Source of the DNA: Tetragonia tetragonoides
Lineage: Eukaryota; Streptophyta; Magnoliopsida; Caryophyllales; Aizoaceae
Reading direction: 5' to 3'
DNA length: 64,000 nt
Assembly (NCBI GenBank): GCA_038025085.1
Contig: CM076143.1
Span: forward strand, 36,106,501 to 36,170,500
In this document: positions 43,310-55,745 of the stretch, piece after piece
How the letters are laid out: the number at the start of each line of letters is the position of its first letter
How positions within the stretch are numbered: the first letter of the stretch is position 1
Made by a program: the position numbers and the translations under genes
Notes under the pieces: generated by a model
What the model was told of the DNA's origin: nothing
Database searches by the model: none
What the model saw: the letters and a program-made list of their open reading frames with translations, nothing else

Positions 43310-43936
43310 TAGGGATGACAGTGGGATGGGTATAGGTGGGTTCCGCCCCACATCCGCCCCATTTGGAGTGGGGATGGAGGAGCGTCAGGTGGGGATGGGG
43401 CGGGGATGGTTTTTAAAAAGTAAAACCGCCATGGAGATGGGGCGGGAATAGTTTTGAAAAAGTAAAACCGCCATGGGGATGGGGCGGGTATGGTTTGTGT
43501 TTATCAGTTGGATACCCGCCTCATATCCACCTAACCATAAAAAATGTAAAAATTCTAAATATTAAATGTATTGACATCATTTGCTCAAATGTGATGTAGT
43601 TTTGTTGTTTGGAATAATGACACAATTTGCATGTTTATTGGATTTGTTTGTTAAATATACTATAATTACTTTATGCAGGTATTAGGTGGGTTTGGGATGG
43701 ATATTAGGTGGATATGGATACCCGCTAGGTAAATTAAGCGAGTGTGGTTCTCATCTCATACACACTTGGGTAAGAGTGGTTTTGGGAATCATACCCATGA
43801 TAGAAATAGGACGAGTGGTGGATTGACCGTAATCAGGTGAGTATGGTTATGAATATACCTATATCCCGTCCCACCCCACCCCGCCCCGTCCCGCCCCGCC
43901 CCAACCCGACCCGACCCGACCCATTGCCATCCTTTC
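43310..43936. mobile_element. hAT-like MITE with GGGGCGGG repeats
   Basis: Ends TAGGGATGACAGTGGG and, inverted, AAAGGATGGCAATGGG, similar to common plant hAT ends. The interior carries repeats such as CCGCCATGGGGATGGGGCGG and, at the right, CCCCGCCCCGTCCCGCC. An 8-bp duplication is not convincing. Confidence 0.5.
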
Positions 43937-44576
43937 TAACACTCCATCACATCCCTCAATCCCCATCTACGTAAATTGTAGTCGAAACTAAAACATGATT
44001 CAATTGCTCCATAAAGTCGGGGACCTTGTAACAATATCAAAACAACAAATTAAATCATAGATATTTTGAAAAATAAATCTTATGAATGTAACTGTTTGTT
44101 CCTTCTTGTGTAGACTTGTCAAAAGTACCAAGTTGACACCTTCAATTGCAACCAAACGAGATCTTCATCGAAGAAGAACCATTGGAAGACCAGAGTTCTT
44201 TGTTTGTGCTTTTGGTAAATTTTAATAATTGAGCCTTAACAAGTAAGCATATATATAAGACAAGTGAGGTTCTAACCCAAAATTAATTAGCAATGAGTGG
44301 AGTAATCCACTTACTTATATCCATGCTCAAGACTACTAAATCTTTCCATGTGTTACACAAACTCACTTCAACAACTTTCTCTAACAACATCTCCCATATC
44401 TCAGGGTGTTTCCTCTCATGTTGTAAGCACAAAAGCGTGTTCGTTCATGTGGCATGTCAGAAAAATGGGACAAGATCAAATTAAAACCCATAATAAATAT
44501 TTTAGAAAATTAAATCAATTATTTTAGGTAAAAGAGATACATATTTTAATTAATTTCTATTCTCTATGTAACGACC
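43937..44576. other. non-coding interval
   Basis: No gene motif; the short frame at 44293-44484 has no family resemblance. Nothing further could be supported. Confidence 0.35.
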
Positions 44577-45031
44577 CAAAATTCAAATCTCGATTAATTA
44601 ATACTAATCGAACTCGGAACCGGCCCAAGATCTAAATCAACTCCAAAACCAAATTATAATATAATAATATTATTATTATTAATATTGCATCAAGTTCCGA
44701 ATCATTACCGCCGTACCCGCCTCCGGAAGGAAAACGGATACAAGGTTAAAATTTCGTACATAGTTTCAACAAAACATAAAACATTATTCTAATATTAAAG
44801 CGACGTTTCTTGACCCCCAAGTTACTAGTATGATGCGTTTCATCCATGCATGCATGCAGTTCCATCAACTGCTCCAAGTTTTCATCCGAGCAAATCATGT
44901 TCACAAATAAAGAAGAAAATTAGCGTTTCGCTAAGCAAATTCACCCCATTGCGTAAAAATAGTATGATAAAATAATTTTTAGAAAACTCACCAATTTACC
45001 TTCATAAAACCTTTATAGAAATATAGATAAA
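44577..45031 (-). repeat. probable gypsy LTR end
   Basis: The stretch starts TGTAACGACCCAAAATTC, the reverse of the GGGTCGTTACA end common in chromodomain gypsy LTRs, and continues with LTR-like text (AGCGTTTCGCTAAGCAAATT). It is cut at 45032 by a Helitron terminus. It may be the far end of the LTR of the minus-strand gypsy element at 58-64 kb, separated by nested insertions. Confidence 0.4.
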
Positions 45032-45098
45032 CTAGTTTAATACCCGTGCGATGCACGACTTAACTAAAAATTAAATATTGTAGAATCAAATATTCATA
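45032..45098 (-). mobile_element. Helitron 3' terminus, minus strand
   Basis: Read on minus: a hairpin CGTGC-ATC-GCACG (45057-45045) followed by GGTATTAAACTAG|T at 45032. This is a standard Helitron 3' end. The body extends rightward and is split by a LINE tail at 45112 and a MITE at 45405; the 5' end was not identified. Confidence 0.6.
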
Positions 45099-45111
45099 TT
45101 ATAGTTGTCTT

Positions 45112-45390
45112 CCCAAGCAAGCTTGATTTTTAGTCCTTTTGGGTTTATGTTGGATGAGTTTTATTTCAGGTCTAGAAAAATTGATTTTCTTATCTTGGTC
45201 ATTTGTACGTAAGAAGGATAATATGGTAGCTTATAGTATTGTAAAGCACCAACCTTATTCTTATCTTGATAGAATTTGTTTGGAAGACATGCCAGAGTTG
45301 TTTGTTGATCTGGCGAGCTCGGATATGTGTAACTTTTTAGCTACATAATAGAACTCCCGTCCTACTTCCTAGTAAAAAAAAAAAAAAAAC
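45112..45390 (+). mobile_element. 5'-truncated LINE tail
   Basis: Encodes the end of a LINE RNase H (FVRKKDNMVAYSIVKHQP to the stop at 45346-45348) and finishes with a poly(A) of 16 bases. Flanked by an exact 13-bp duplication TTATAGTTGTCTT (45099-45111, 45391-45403). It is another dead-on-arrival insertion. Confidence 0.82.
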
Positions 45391-45404
45391 TTATAGTTGT
45401 CTTA

Positions 45405-45595
45405 GGGCTCGTTCTTTTCAACTGGAAACTGGAACTGGTAACTGGGAGAAACTGGACAAAATTGGTGAAAACTGGAAAGTCTAACTGGTAACTGGGAGAA
45501 ACTGGGGAAAACTGAGTCAAACTGGGAGAAATTGGGAGAAACTAGGAAAAACTGGGAGAAACTGGAAAAAACTGAAAATTGTATAATTTTCACTT

Positions 45596-45681
<86 letters not shown>

Positions 45682-45686
45682 TTTAA

Positions 45687-45717
<31 letters not shown>

Positions 45718-45745
45718 AAATGCTATTATTAATATTAATATTAAT

Positions 45746-45790
<45 letters not shown>

Positions 45791-45948
45791 AATATTAAAA
45801 CTGGGCAAAACTGGACAAAACTGTGGAAAACTGGACAAAACAGGGTCAAACTGGGCAAAACTGGACAAAACTGAATTTTGTAACTGGTAACTGGACAAAA
45901 CTGGGCAAAATTGGACAAAACTGAAAACCAGTTGAAAAGAACATGCCC
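45405..45948. mobile_element. Tourist-like MITE made of ACTGG repeats
   Basis: Ends GGGCTCGTTCTTTTCAACTG and, inverted, GGGCATGTTCTTTTCAACTG, with TTA on both sides (45402-45404, 45949-45951). The arms are tandem variants of AACTGGGAGAAACTGG / AACTGGACAAAACTGG. The centre (45597-45790) is AAT, ATT and GTT trinucleotide repeats. ORFs reported here are repeat artefacts. Confidence 0.8.
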
Positions 45949-46072
45949 TTAGATGTTTAAAAGTAATAATTGGCCAACTATCATTATTTAACTAAATTTT
46001 GATATTCTGTTGTATAAAACATAGATAGTCATCGTTTGTAGAATTAGGTACGTGCCCAAAACGAAAGTCAAG

Positions 46073-46216
<144 letters not shown>

Positions 46217-46366
46217 GTCCTTCTTCGTGTGGTAACGACACGTGGGACGCCACGTAGGCGACACGTATTCGAGTGAGGATGCCAAGTAAGCTGCCAAGTA
46301 AGCATCTCATCCAAGTGTGTCACGAATTAATGATGATCATTACTTGGCACATTTATTACAATATAT

Positions 46367-49300
46367 CACTACTAGAAAACGCGCCACCTCTCGACGCTTT
46401 TCTGTCGACGCTTTGCGTAGCGTCGATCGTAAAATAAACAGCCGCGTCAATTCTCGACGCTTTTTGCTGTCGAGAACAGGACTCGACAGTAAAAAGTGTC
46501 GATAACCGAATAATCTTGGGCGGCCCACTTGTTTCACTCCCGCGTGGCCCAGTTTCTTGTTTTTGACGTGTAGTGCTAGAGTAAAAGAACGAAAAAAGGG
46601 AGAAAAGCAAAAGAAAATAAAAGAATGAAAACATAACACGATCTCTTCCTCCACTCTCCCTCTAACCTACATCCATGGAGAACTGCAAAATTCTTCCTTC
46701 ACCCATGAGACGAAGTTCACTGTCACAACAATCTTAAAACCCAAACCCTTTCCCCGAAATCTCAATCTTCCAAAGAAACCTAGAAAAATTACACATATTG
46801 AAAATCAAAACCCAAAACCCAAACCCTCACCGAAAACCCTTAATCGACTTCTCCGATGATTTATTTGGTGGTAACTTGTTCTCCCTGGTTCGTTCTCTCC
46901 ATTCATGTTATTTGTTTCTTTGTCTTTCGTTTTCCCTTTTTTTTCTTCTCAAAATCGCACTAGAATTCGTGGTTTCTGGTTTCACTTTCCTAAGTATGAA
47001 TGGATTTTAGTTATTGATTGTAATTTCAGATTTACGAAGTTATCTTTATTATAATCTGTTCATTTCTTTGTTTTCTTAATTCATTTGTAGCCGATTGTGA
47101 GGTAAACCGCTCGAACCCTAATCTCTCTCTTTCCCCTCTATTAAACATTTTGATGCTGGTTTAATTTAAATTATTCATTGTCTTTCGTAATTTTTCGAAT
47201 CTATGAATAAATTATGCTGAGATTTTGGATTGAATGGTGTTGGGGATCGCATTATTTTGTTATGATTAGTCTAATCCAAGACCAAATTAGTGAAGGAAAA
47301 AAAGTGACTTCTTAGCTAATAAGAAGTCCGCAGTCAATCTATTTTGTGTGACTAATTGGTGAGATCTAGAGTAAAACTCATATGAACCTGAATTAGGCTA
47401 CGTAAATCTGTGCTTCAATTATACTTGCTTCACAATCTAAATAATTATAATAACTTAGTTTAATTTTGTTTTTTGTCTATTTCTTTTCATTTGTTCACCA
47501 TATCAAACAACCCTCTTTACTGTGTTTGTGTTAGAGTTCGTTTTATATGTTCTGATAACTCTGTGATCTGAACTAAATATTGATATGGAAGTGTTCATAT
47601 GAGTTTAATAGTCTAGTTGGACTTGTCTACTAGTGAGTTAGACACATTTATTCAATGTTTACATGATGGATTGTTATAAGAGCTGAAATTTGAATTTCTG
47701 TAAGTTATAGACCTGCATTTTCAGCATGTTTGTGAGTTTTTAATGAGCTTAGACGATAAGTAATCAAGACCATAAAAATTGAAGTTCAGATGCATTGATT
47801 AGGATCTTATTTCTAGTGATAAAAACTGTGGATCTAAGTCTGTTTTCTTACCTGCATTTCAGAATGTTTTATACCTCTTTAAGCTTAGTTCTCTATGCTA
47901 AAATCCTGAAGGTATAATGAAGAACAAGTCTGATAGGTGTACTGCAAATGTGGAATAGTTAGGATTGATATTTGTGAGCTAAATGAAGATTTTCCCTATG
48001 TTTTTACACTGTTTTTCTACTGCTGTATTCAGACGCAAAGATTGCGTGCTACACTCTGAATTCTCCTTTATTATGCTAAAAACTTAATTAAAACGCAGCA
48101 CATATATGGTGCTAACAATACAGATCGATTAGGGCTTATTTTCGTGCATTATAGAAGGTGTTTTAGCCCATGTTTGTGAATGAGTTCTGATCTGAAATTT
48201 CAGATCAGATTTTTACACTCGCAACCTACTTTTTGAGTGTTGCAATAGTGCTGGTAATTCAGTCATAACTGAGTACACAAAAGGGGGAAAAAACGCAGAT
48301 TAACTAGGATTAGCTTTGTGTACTTAAAACGTCAATTTGCTTCTGCTTGAGTTGTCCTTGTGGATGATTTCTTTTTCAGAATTACAGTTCTGAATTTTGC
48401 TTCTACAGCATGCCTTTCATGTGTTTATAAGCTCCAAGGTAGTAAGAAGATTCATTACACTTAGTGGCAAGTCAAAGTAGTGCCTAGGATTAACTTCTGC
48501 ATGCTTAGACTTTAGATTTCAACTTGTTGGGTGGATGTTCTGATCTGTACCTGCTGGTCTGTATTTTCTGCATTTGAGAAAATCTATGCTTGTTTACAGA
48601 CCCTAAGACATATCAGGAAGCTTATGAGTAGGTAGAGAAAGATAGGCTTGCTTGATTGTGATTTGATGGTTAGATCATAAAATGAGGAACTTGGACTAAA
48701 TAGTTGATTAGTTGTAAGATGTCATATGCTCTTTTTTGGCTTGGGCTAAATCAATTAAATTTGAGTTTGTGATTTACTAATCTCTCCGTGGGATTTGCTC
48801 TATGCTATATTCATTATTTTCCAGAGTTAGAAATAAGGTTTTAATTTGTATACGCAAACGAAACATATCAGCTATCTTGATTGTACTACACAGTAGTTTG
48901 AAAGACGTATTGTTCTTTTATTGCTTGCTTTTAATATGATTGCTTATAACACTCAGCGGGTTTGTGGTGCCATATGATACTGCATCGGTGTGTTTCTCTA
49001 TACTAATGGCTAGTTAATTGAAAGAAAAGTTACACTCTTAGCCTTTGCAGATTTGTACGATTGAAGTATCGGATTATTAGGCCATGCACCTTGACACAAA
49101 GTTGGGGTTGTGAAGGTGGGACAGGGCCTCAAGAGCTGGGTGATTATATTTTATCCTTGAGTTGAGTGATTAGTTCAGGTACTCAGTTTCAATGGTAATC
49201 TTGTTCAATTGTCATGTTGGTTTTAAGGTTATTTTCGGCTCTTCACTTGGGTTTTTTGTACTGGTTATTACTTCATCAACATTACCCCAGTGCTTCCAAA

Positions 49301-50348
49301 GAGGCTCCCGCCTAGGCAGGGTAAGGAGGTTCGGTTGTACGCAGCCTTACCCCTGTGAGAGTCTCACAGAGAGACTATTTCCGTTTGACCCGAGTGTACT
49401 GGTTATTACTTGCGCCTCCTAAATATTTTGGAATTGTTTCGAATTTATATTGCATATGAAGGTACTATGCTCAACAGTGCATCCCAATGTTATGATTAGA
49501 AGATATCTCCTGCAGCACAAGTTGGACATATCAAGTAACCAAGTTCAAGCTGATCACTGAATATGGTTTTAAAGTACTGTTCAGTTCCTACTTCAGATTG
49601 CGGTACACTAATCTTGAATTCTAGCTAACTTATATTCCGGGAGTGTATAAGCTAAGATTGAGGTACTGAAATGTTAAACTGAAAGTGTGAGAACTGATTT
49701 CTTATATGTTATTCAATATGAAGGTATTTGGCACGTATCCAATGGTATCCTACCACTTTGCATTGCTACAGATCAGAAGATATGACCCAGACTACAACAC
49801 AAGTTAGATATGGAGTTCAGATGAGGTTGCGTTTTACTTGCAAAATTATGTAGGCGCACATTGTGTAAAAATATCTTCCAAAATAATTTTGATTGTTTCA
49901 GATTGTGTATGTTTGTTTTGTAAAATATGTATAAACAATTATGGAGCTATATATATATATATATATATGAATATGACTGAGATTTTTCTAATCATGAAAT
50001 TATTGTGTATTTGTATATATACAGTTCAAAATATGTGTATAAGTTATATGTAAAGGAATTACAATAACAAATTTATAAATTAGAGTAATTTTTTTTTGGA
50101 AGAAAATAAAAAACGACACTGAAAAGCGTCGAGAACATGGCGGGCTGTAGAGAATAGACTAGCGGGAAAATTGACTTTAGATAGAAAAAGCGTCGAGATA
50201 TTCTTCATCACGACAAAAAAAGCGTCGCGATTTCATTAATTTTCGTTAGAAAAAAGCGTTGAGAAAATCTGACGCTGAATTTCTCGACGCTTTTTGGCGT
50301 CGCAAAACAAGAAAAAAGCGTCGAGAAGCAACCCATTTTCTAGTAGTG
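46367..50348. mobile_element. non-autonomous CACTA element carrying gene-like DNA, 4.0 kb
   Basis: Ends CACTACTAGAAAA and TTTTCTAGTAGTG are exact inverted repeats with an exact TAT duplication on both sides (46364-46366, 50349-50351). Both subterminal regions (46380-46510 and 50110-50335) contain many copies of CTCGACGCTTTTT in both orientations, the usual transposase-binding repeats. There is no transposase. The interior (about 46640-50090) looks like the 5' end and introns of a plant gene: CT-rich leader, AACCCAAACCCT runs, TTTCAG/GTAAAC splice-like sites, but no long frame. Confidence 0.88.
49285..49400. repeat. SINE 3'-domain-like sequence inside the CACTA element
   Basis: GGCAGGGTAAGGAGGTTCGG...GTACGCAGCCTTACCCCTG is an inverted-repeat-containing motif resembling a 3' domain shared by several angiosperm SINE families. 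Head and target duplication were not found. The resemblance is from memory of the family and should be checked. Confidence 0.4.
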
Positions 50349-50640
50349 TATCATCACATTTTTCAATTTATAAAATAAAATAACTTTTGTTACACAATTT
50401 TAAAAATTATAACTCTTATTTCATTGGATTAGAATCGAAAAATATTTCAAAATGATATACATATGTTCGATATTTAGCCCTATAATGTAGCAGGTCGAAA
50501 ATAATATAAAATTTAGTCTTTTTTGTGTGGGCATGACACGTAGTATACCGTGTAAGCGAAGTGTGTTTATATAATTTTGAGATATAAGACGCCACACAAG
50601 CTGGCCAAAAACCACCACATGGATCACAAATTTGTAGCAT

Positions 50641-50980
50641 TAATTTAAGAAATTTAAAAGATGATTAATCAAATTTAATCAATGAAAATAAATAATAATT
50701 GATCTTAATCACTCTTTAAATAAAAGTTAATATTTGACATAAAAAAATTAACATTTTTTCTGAACGGTGGCATAACCTTTTTTGTGCTTTTATAAAATAG
50801 GTGTCGAAATTTATTGGTTCAATCTTTACAGTTTCCCTTAGGTGGTAAGTTTTTTATTATTAGCCATTTCTTACCTTCAGTCAATTGGTGTGTTTTAATT
50901 ACAATTAAACAATGAGTGTTGAGACGTTTTTGTTGATGATACATTATTAGAGAAATGAATAGCTTGATTGATCCAAATTC
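50641..50980. other. AT-rich interval before the TPR gene's 3' end
   Basis: No gene or terminal repeat is recognised. It ends at TTGATCCAAATTCCAATTTT next to the poly-T tract of the TPR transcript unit. Confidence 0.4.
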
Positions 50981-51090
50981 CAATTTTCTTTTTTCTTTTT
51001 TTTTTTTTGGCAACAAGAGAATACAGATAATTACATAAATGAACCAGAGAACATACAGGACAACTAAACTAAACAAACTAAAACTACAAA

Positions 51091-52560
51091 CTAGGCACTG
51101 GAACAACAACTAACAACACTACTATGATCAAGGGCAATACGTTTCCTTCTTGAGGACTCCACAACATTAGGATGAATCAGTGCAATCATCCGCTTGGTCC
51201 CCACACAAACTATCGGTTTCCTATGAGAAAATAACTTCCTTCCCCGAAGTGGCACACATCTGCAACACAAACGTTGTCGAGAACTTGACCTGGTAGAGAA
51301 TATAAAAGCTGATGGATCCGCACGAACAGAAGTCATATCATTCCTCTCCAAAGAAGGCTCAGCATTCAAAACAGCAGTCGAGTGAGACACAAGAGATAAT
51401 TGAGAAGCTCCTGGTGACGTCAAGGTATCAGAATCATTCTTACAAACAGATTGGCTCAAATTCACAGAAACTCGTGAGGTAGAGCATTTAACCGGAGCCA
51501 CCGTGGCTGAATCACTAAGGGGTGTCACCATTCTACTAGACTTCTCGACATGCCGAACTCTAACCCTTACAATGGAGGAACCACCAGGGTGGGAGAAAGT
51601 GACCTCTTTTCCATGTTGAATAAGATCATAAACACCTGGAGAGATACGAAGATATGAGCCCTGCCTTCGTCGGTTGTAAAACCGAAATCTGGGCTCAGCA
51701 AGATCTTTGTTACCCTTTAAACAACTAGCTGCATCATCAAGACTTGAATCCACCATCATACCCTCATGAAACTCCTTCACACCATGAGGAACAACAGAGC
51801 ATTCAGACCCAATCTCATTGCAGTGAATGTCTTTAATTTCACAAACCGGTTCTGCAAGAAAACTTACACCACTTGCTGTGCTACTAAGCTTCTTTGCAAC
51901 ACAACTTTGATCCACAAAACAATTAGAACTACTTGAGGAAGCTTCATCTTCCTTACATATCAGTACCTTCTTTCCTTTTATGTCCTGACTCTCACCTGAG
52001 ATTTTCCCATGACTCCTTTTAGCCCTAGAGCCACAACCCAATAACTTCTCGACCTTTCCCAGTTCCCTCAGAACATCCTTATTATTAGGTTCATTAGCTC
52101 TAGCTTTAGTTAAGTCAGTGTGAGCTTCCTCAACTAAACCTAATTCCAAAGACGCAATAGCTCTCATAAACAAAGCTTTTGTGTGTGAAGGAACCCAACC
52201 CAGAACAATAGAACAAAGAGTGCATGCACGACGATAATCCCGAAATTTAAGAACACAAGCAACTAGATTCAAGTTTAAGGAGATAGCCAAATCATGAAAA
52301 GCAAATTGTTGGTCATCATCACACATAGGCATACCAAAGCAAAGTAATTTTGCAGCTTTATCATAACATAAATGAGCATTCTTGAATTTACCCTCCTTAA
52401 ACCAATCATTCCCTTGATCCTTTAAGAGATTAACATGGAAAAAAAGGTCTCTAGGACCCTTCAGATGTGCTAGAAGCTGACACAAATCATCCTCCAACAT
52501 ATCATCTTCAGAACAAAGATGAACATTTAACAGATTGGATAGAAATGTTTTGGAAATCAT
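51091..52560 (-). CDS. TPR-repeat protein of unknown function
   Basis: One intronless frame of 489 residues from ATG at 52560 (MISKTFLSN); a longer frame upstream would need a TTG start and is not used. Residues about 45-170 form tetratricopeptide repeats (KDQGNDWFKEGKFKNAHLCY, ALFMRAIASLELGLVEEAHT), resembling the TPR part of plant FKBP-type immunophilins, but no isomerase domain is present. Residues from about 180 are Ser-rich and of low similarity to anything recognised, ending in a basic Cys-containing stretch (RQRLCCRCVPLRGRK). TPRs mediate protein binding, often to Hsp90/Hsp70. Downstream, on minus, an A-rich run (50985-51010) follows about 80 bp after the stop, so the gene may be a retrocopy. 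Function is not assigned. Confidence 0.75.
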   Translation of the reverse strand: MISKTFLSNLLNVHLCSEDDMLEDDLCQLLAHLKGPRDLFFHVNLLKDQGNDWFKEGKFKNAHLCYDKAAKLLCFGMPMCDDDQQFAFHDLAISLNLNLVACVLKFRDYRRACTLCSIVLGWVPSHTKALFMRAIASLELGLVEEAHTDLTKARANEPNNKDVLRELGKVEKLLGCGSRAKRSHGKISGESQDIKGKKVLICKEDEASSSSSNCFVDQSCVAKKLSSTASGVSFLAEPVCEIKDIHCNEIGSECSVVPHGVKEFHEGMMVDSSLDDAASCLKGNKDLAEPRFRFYNRRRQGSYLRISPGVYDLIQHGKEVTFSHPGGSSIVRVRVRHVEKSSRMVTPLSDSATVAPVKCSTSRVSVNLSQSVCKNDSDTLTSPGASQLSLVSHSTAVLNAEPSLERNDMTSVRADPSAFIFSTRSSSRQRLCCRCVPLRGRKLFSHRKPIVCVGTKRMIALIHPNVVESSRRKRIALDHSSVVSCCSSA

Positions 52561-52890
52561 GATCAACAATCCAAATCAAACACAAGAAACCGCAGGAAAC
52601 AAAAGCCCCAAATCAATTATACTAAAGCAACAACCAAGCAGTGCCTAACTCGACCAGATCTGAACAAAAACTTAAAAAAAAACGAAGAAGAAATACCTAA
52701 ATTACCGTACAGCAGGGCCTCGCCGGCGAGAAGGCAGCGTCTATTGACAGCTACCAGCCGCCGGCGAGCGAGATTGAGCCCTCTGGTTGGGTTGAGCAAG
52801 TATCGGCAGTGTGGAGAATTTTCTAGAGAGAGAGAGAGTCTTCGCCTTTACCGTACAGATTTGAGGTTTGGATACATATGAGTCATTCAC
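52561..52890 (-). promoter_or_regulatory. 5' leader of the TPR gene
   Basis: On minus the 330 bp before the ATG contain CTCTCTCTCTCTCTAGAAAA and a GC-rich CGCCGGCGG stretch, typical of a plant 5' UTR. A possible donor (AG|GTATTTC near 52695) has no convincing acceptor before the ATG. A TATA box was not identified. Confidence 0.35.
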
Positions 52891-55745
52891 ATCCAATTCC
52901 AAATTGATATATGAAGCATTTGCTTTCGTACAAATGTACAATGACTTTCCATATTCAACTAACATTAACATTTCTCTATTAAACTATCAGCCATGGGGTT
53001 CATGCCATTGTGGAATACGTAATAGACTATATCGTCTATATAATAGAACTACCATCTCCATCAGGCATCATCACTAAACCCCATCAAAGTAGGGTCGTCG
53101 ATCTCTCTCCTTAATTACATTATGATCTTCAACCCCCTTCAATGGCGTCCCAATGCTCTTAACACGCGTTCCGCGTCTTCGACAATCAACATCATCCTCA
53201 TCCGCTTTCACTTATATTTTTATGTATGACATGGGCTATCTACATGGTAATCTAATAATATAGCAGTAGTTTTATTTTGTAATTATTCTATTAGACTAAT
53301 TGTTTTTAACTACCATTATTGCCTATAAGACACATAGCATCTTACGTACACTTTGAGAAAGTTTACATGCTTTCCAGTTCATTACTTGACAATTCGAAGA
53401 TTAACATGTTAAACTTTATTAATATTCAGAACCCTACCCTTCGTAAATATCATTTCTCTTGTGATGTGTTTGAATATTTAAATTTGAAATAATGAATTTG
53501 TGGTGATCGAATTTGTTCTTGAGTGCCTCATATAATTGTAGGTATGGAATCTAATTCTACTACTATCATCTTTGATATAAAATCTTCCTGTTGTAAAATA
53601 ATACGTAGGTTAAGTTTCAAAGTGGATCTAATATGTAATTTGAAGTAGTCTCAAAATTTCACATTCTATACTTATGATGAATTCAAGTTTGTAATGTCCT
53701 ATATATTCATTCGCTACTATTTAGCGGTTTTATCTTTTGCATGAAATCATTATACCCTATCCATCATCCGATGCTATCAGTCTTCTTCTAATTAAGTTCT
53801 AATACAACCAAATACGGACAAAAAACAACCAATCTAGATTTCTTGATGCTTTTAGTAGCTGTTTAATCCTTACGTTTACATATCGCAATAGGTCATTATT
53901 GCTAAAATGACATTATTCAACACTCCCCAAAAACAAAACTCTAAAGTTGGAGAAAGTATTACATGATTCAGGACCAATGCACCCACTTGTCACAAAATGA
54001 ATAAAACCTATTTCACATGTATACTATATACTCCAATGTAGGTACACCGTTTTAGTTATAATTTGTTTTGTAATACAAATTACAAGACTTTATCAATTAA
54101 CTTAGCTAATATTTTAAGCTAACAAAACAATTCGCACGGGGATAAAACTAGTTAAAGTAGTATAACTGTATAAGTAATGAGGTACCTTAATCAAAAAATA
54201 TTTACACCAAATCAAATATATAAAAGTACATATACTACTATGTAGCACAAACATCATCCAAATGAACCATCAAAAGTTTTTGTTGATGATCAAGAGATAT
54301 TACTAATGTTAAATACAAACTTCAAAAGTATGATATACAACCAATAAAGAAGAACAAACCAATCCCCAATAGAACATTTAGTACCTAATAAACCATGCAT
54401 TACAATTACTCGTACCCCTCTATGTATCGACTTGGCTTAATCCTTGCAAAAACTATGCATTTGTATGTGAGATATCTTCCAGGAAGACTTAGCGCTTGCC
54501 ACATTTATCATCCTTACAGCAAAAGTTCACCTTTACCTCATGATATCACTTTGTAGCCCTCTCTTCTGTAGACAAAAGCATATCATACAATGTAGAAGGA
54601 ATTTGTAATTGTCAGTTGTTAGCTCCATAAATGTTCAAAGTATATAAAAGTTCTATCTTCCTTTCACTCTAATTGCTTCTCTACTGCCTGCTGGCTGCTG
54701 CCCATGGAGCCCAAATGTCTGAACTATCAGAACTGAATCAAGGATGAAGGTTGAGGGAAGCTCTATGACTAATGACATCTATACCAAATGAATATCAACT
54801 CCTACCAAATGAATATCAACTCCTAAAAGAAAGAGTCACCTTGAGGAGAAACCTCAAACAGACAGCTACAAAACCCAAGTTGTCTCATCTTTTATTCCTC
54901 CGGCCTTTATATACCTTCAAACCTGCAAATAACTAAAAACCATGCTGGCTTTGTGAACATAAAGCTAACAAAGCAAAAAAGAAGCCAGCAATTGATTGCA
55001 TCTATTTATAATGCAGAAATAGAAGAACATGATGTAAGTCACCTATTTTCCCAGTGTTGGTTCACTATACACTTTGGTGCCCTGTTTTGTATGGGATAGT
55101 ACTATAGCAGTTCATGGAAGAGTGAGTAAGCTCTGTGACAAATGTTCATGGAGGAGGGGGGTATTGATGGACACGATTAAGAGAGCATTTGTGACATAAA
55201 GCACTTTACACTATTTGCAGACGGTGGAATAAGGGGGCATTGATGGACACGATTTGCAGTCTCCCAATGCTAGAAGAAGAAAACGAAGAGACTTTCCAGA
55301 TTGAGGCACGAGAGAGCTGCCCGAAAGTAAAGCAGGAGAGACGGGCAGTGTTTGGGCGGGAATTTTTTTTAACCACAGGCTGCCACGTGGACAAATATGG
55401 CCTAAATTAGTAATATGTTATAGATAATAAGTGAAGTGTTTGATAATATATATATACACATAGCACTGGCAAAGCCGAATCACCAATACCATCAATCCTT
55501 CACAATTCACATTTTTCTCATGCTAAACACACAATCAAGGATTAATACTAAAATCTAGGTTAGTCAAATTATGTTAGGTGGTAGGAAAAACATGCATGTT
55601 TAAGGCTCAACATCCTTAAACCGAATAATATCATAGATCTTAATTTTCACATATCATCAATCGACCTTTCGTCCCATATCTCAAATATATCAATTGGATT
55701 TTCTAATCCATTCGTCATCATAAAATCGGGTTTCATATACCCATC
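52891..55745. other. long non-coding interval
   Basis: No gene is supported over nearly 3 kb. At about 54780-54825 the sequence TACCAAATGAATATCAACTC occurs twice in tandem. At about 55160 and 55235 TATTGATGGACACGATT and CATTGATGGACACGATT form a direct repeat. A CTAGT preceded by TTCGCACGGGGATAAAA at 54133-54152 resembles a Helitron end but lacks the hairpin. From about 55470 the text resembles the gypsy LTR region further right. Confidence 0.4.

Noticed and set aside
45517..45918. FCPVLPSF-type repeat ORF
   Set aside because: Produced by the ACTGG tandem motif of the MITE at 45405-45948; no protein family resemblance.
54133..54152. Helitron 3' terminus
   Set aside because: CTAG|T and a GCACGGGGATAAAA stretch are there, but no stem-loop precedes it, so it is at most a decayed end.
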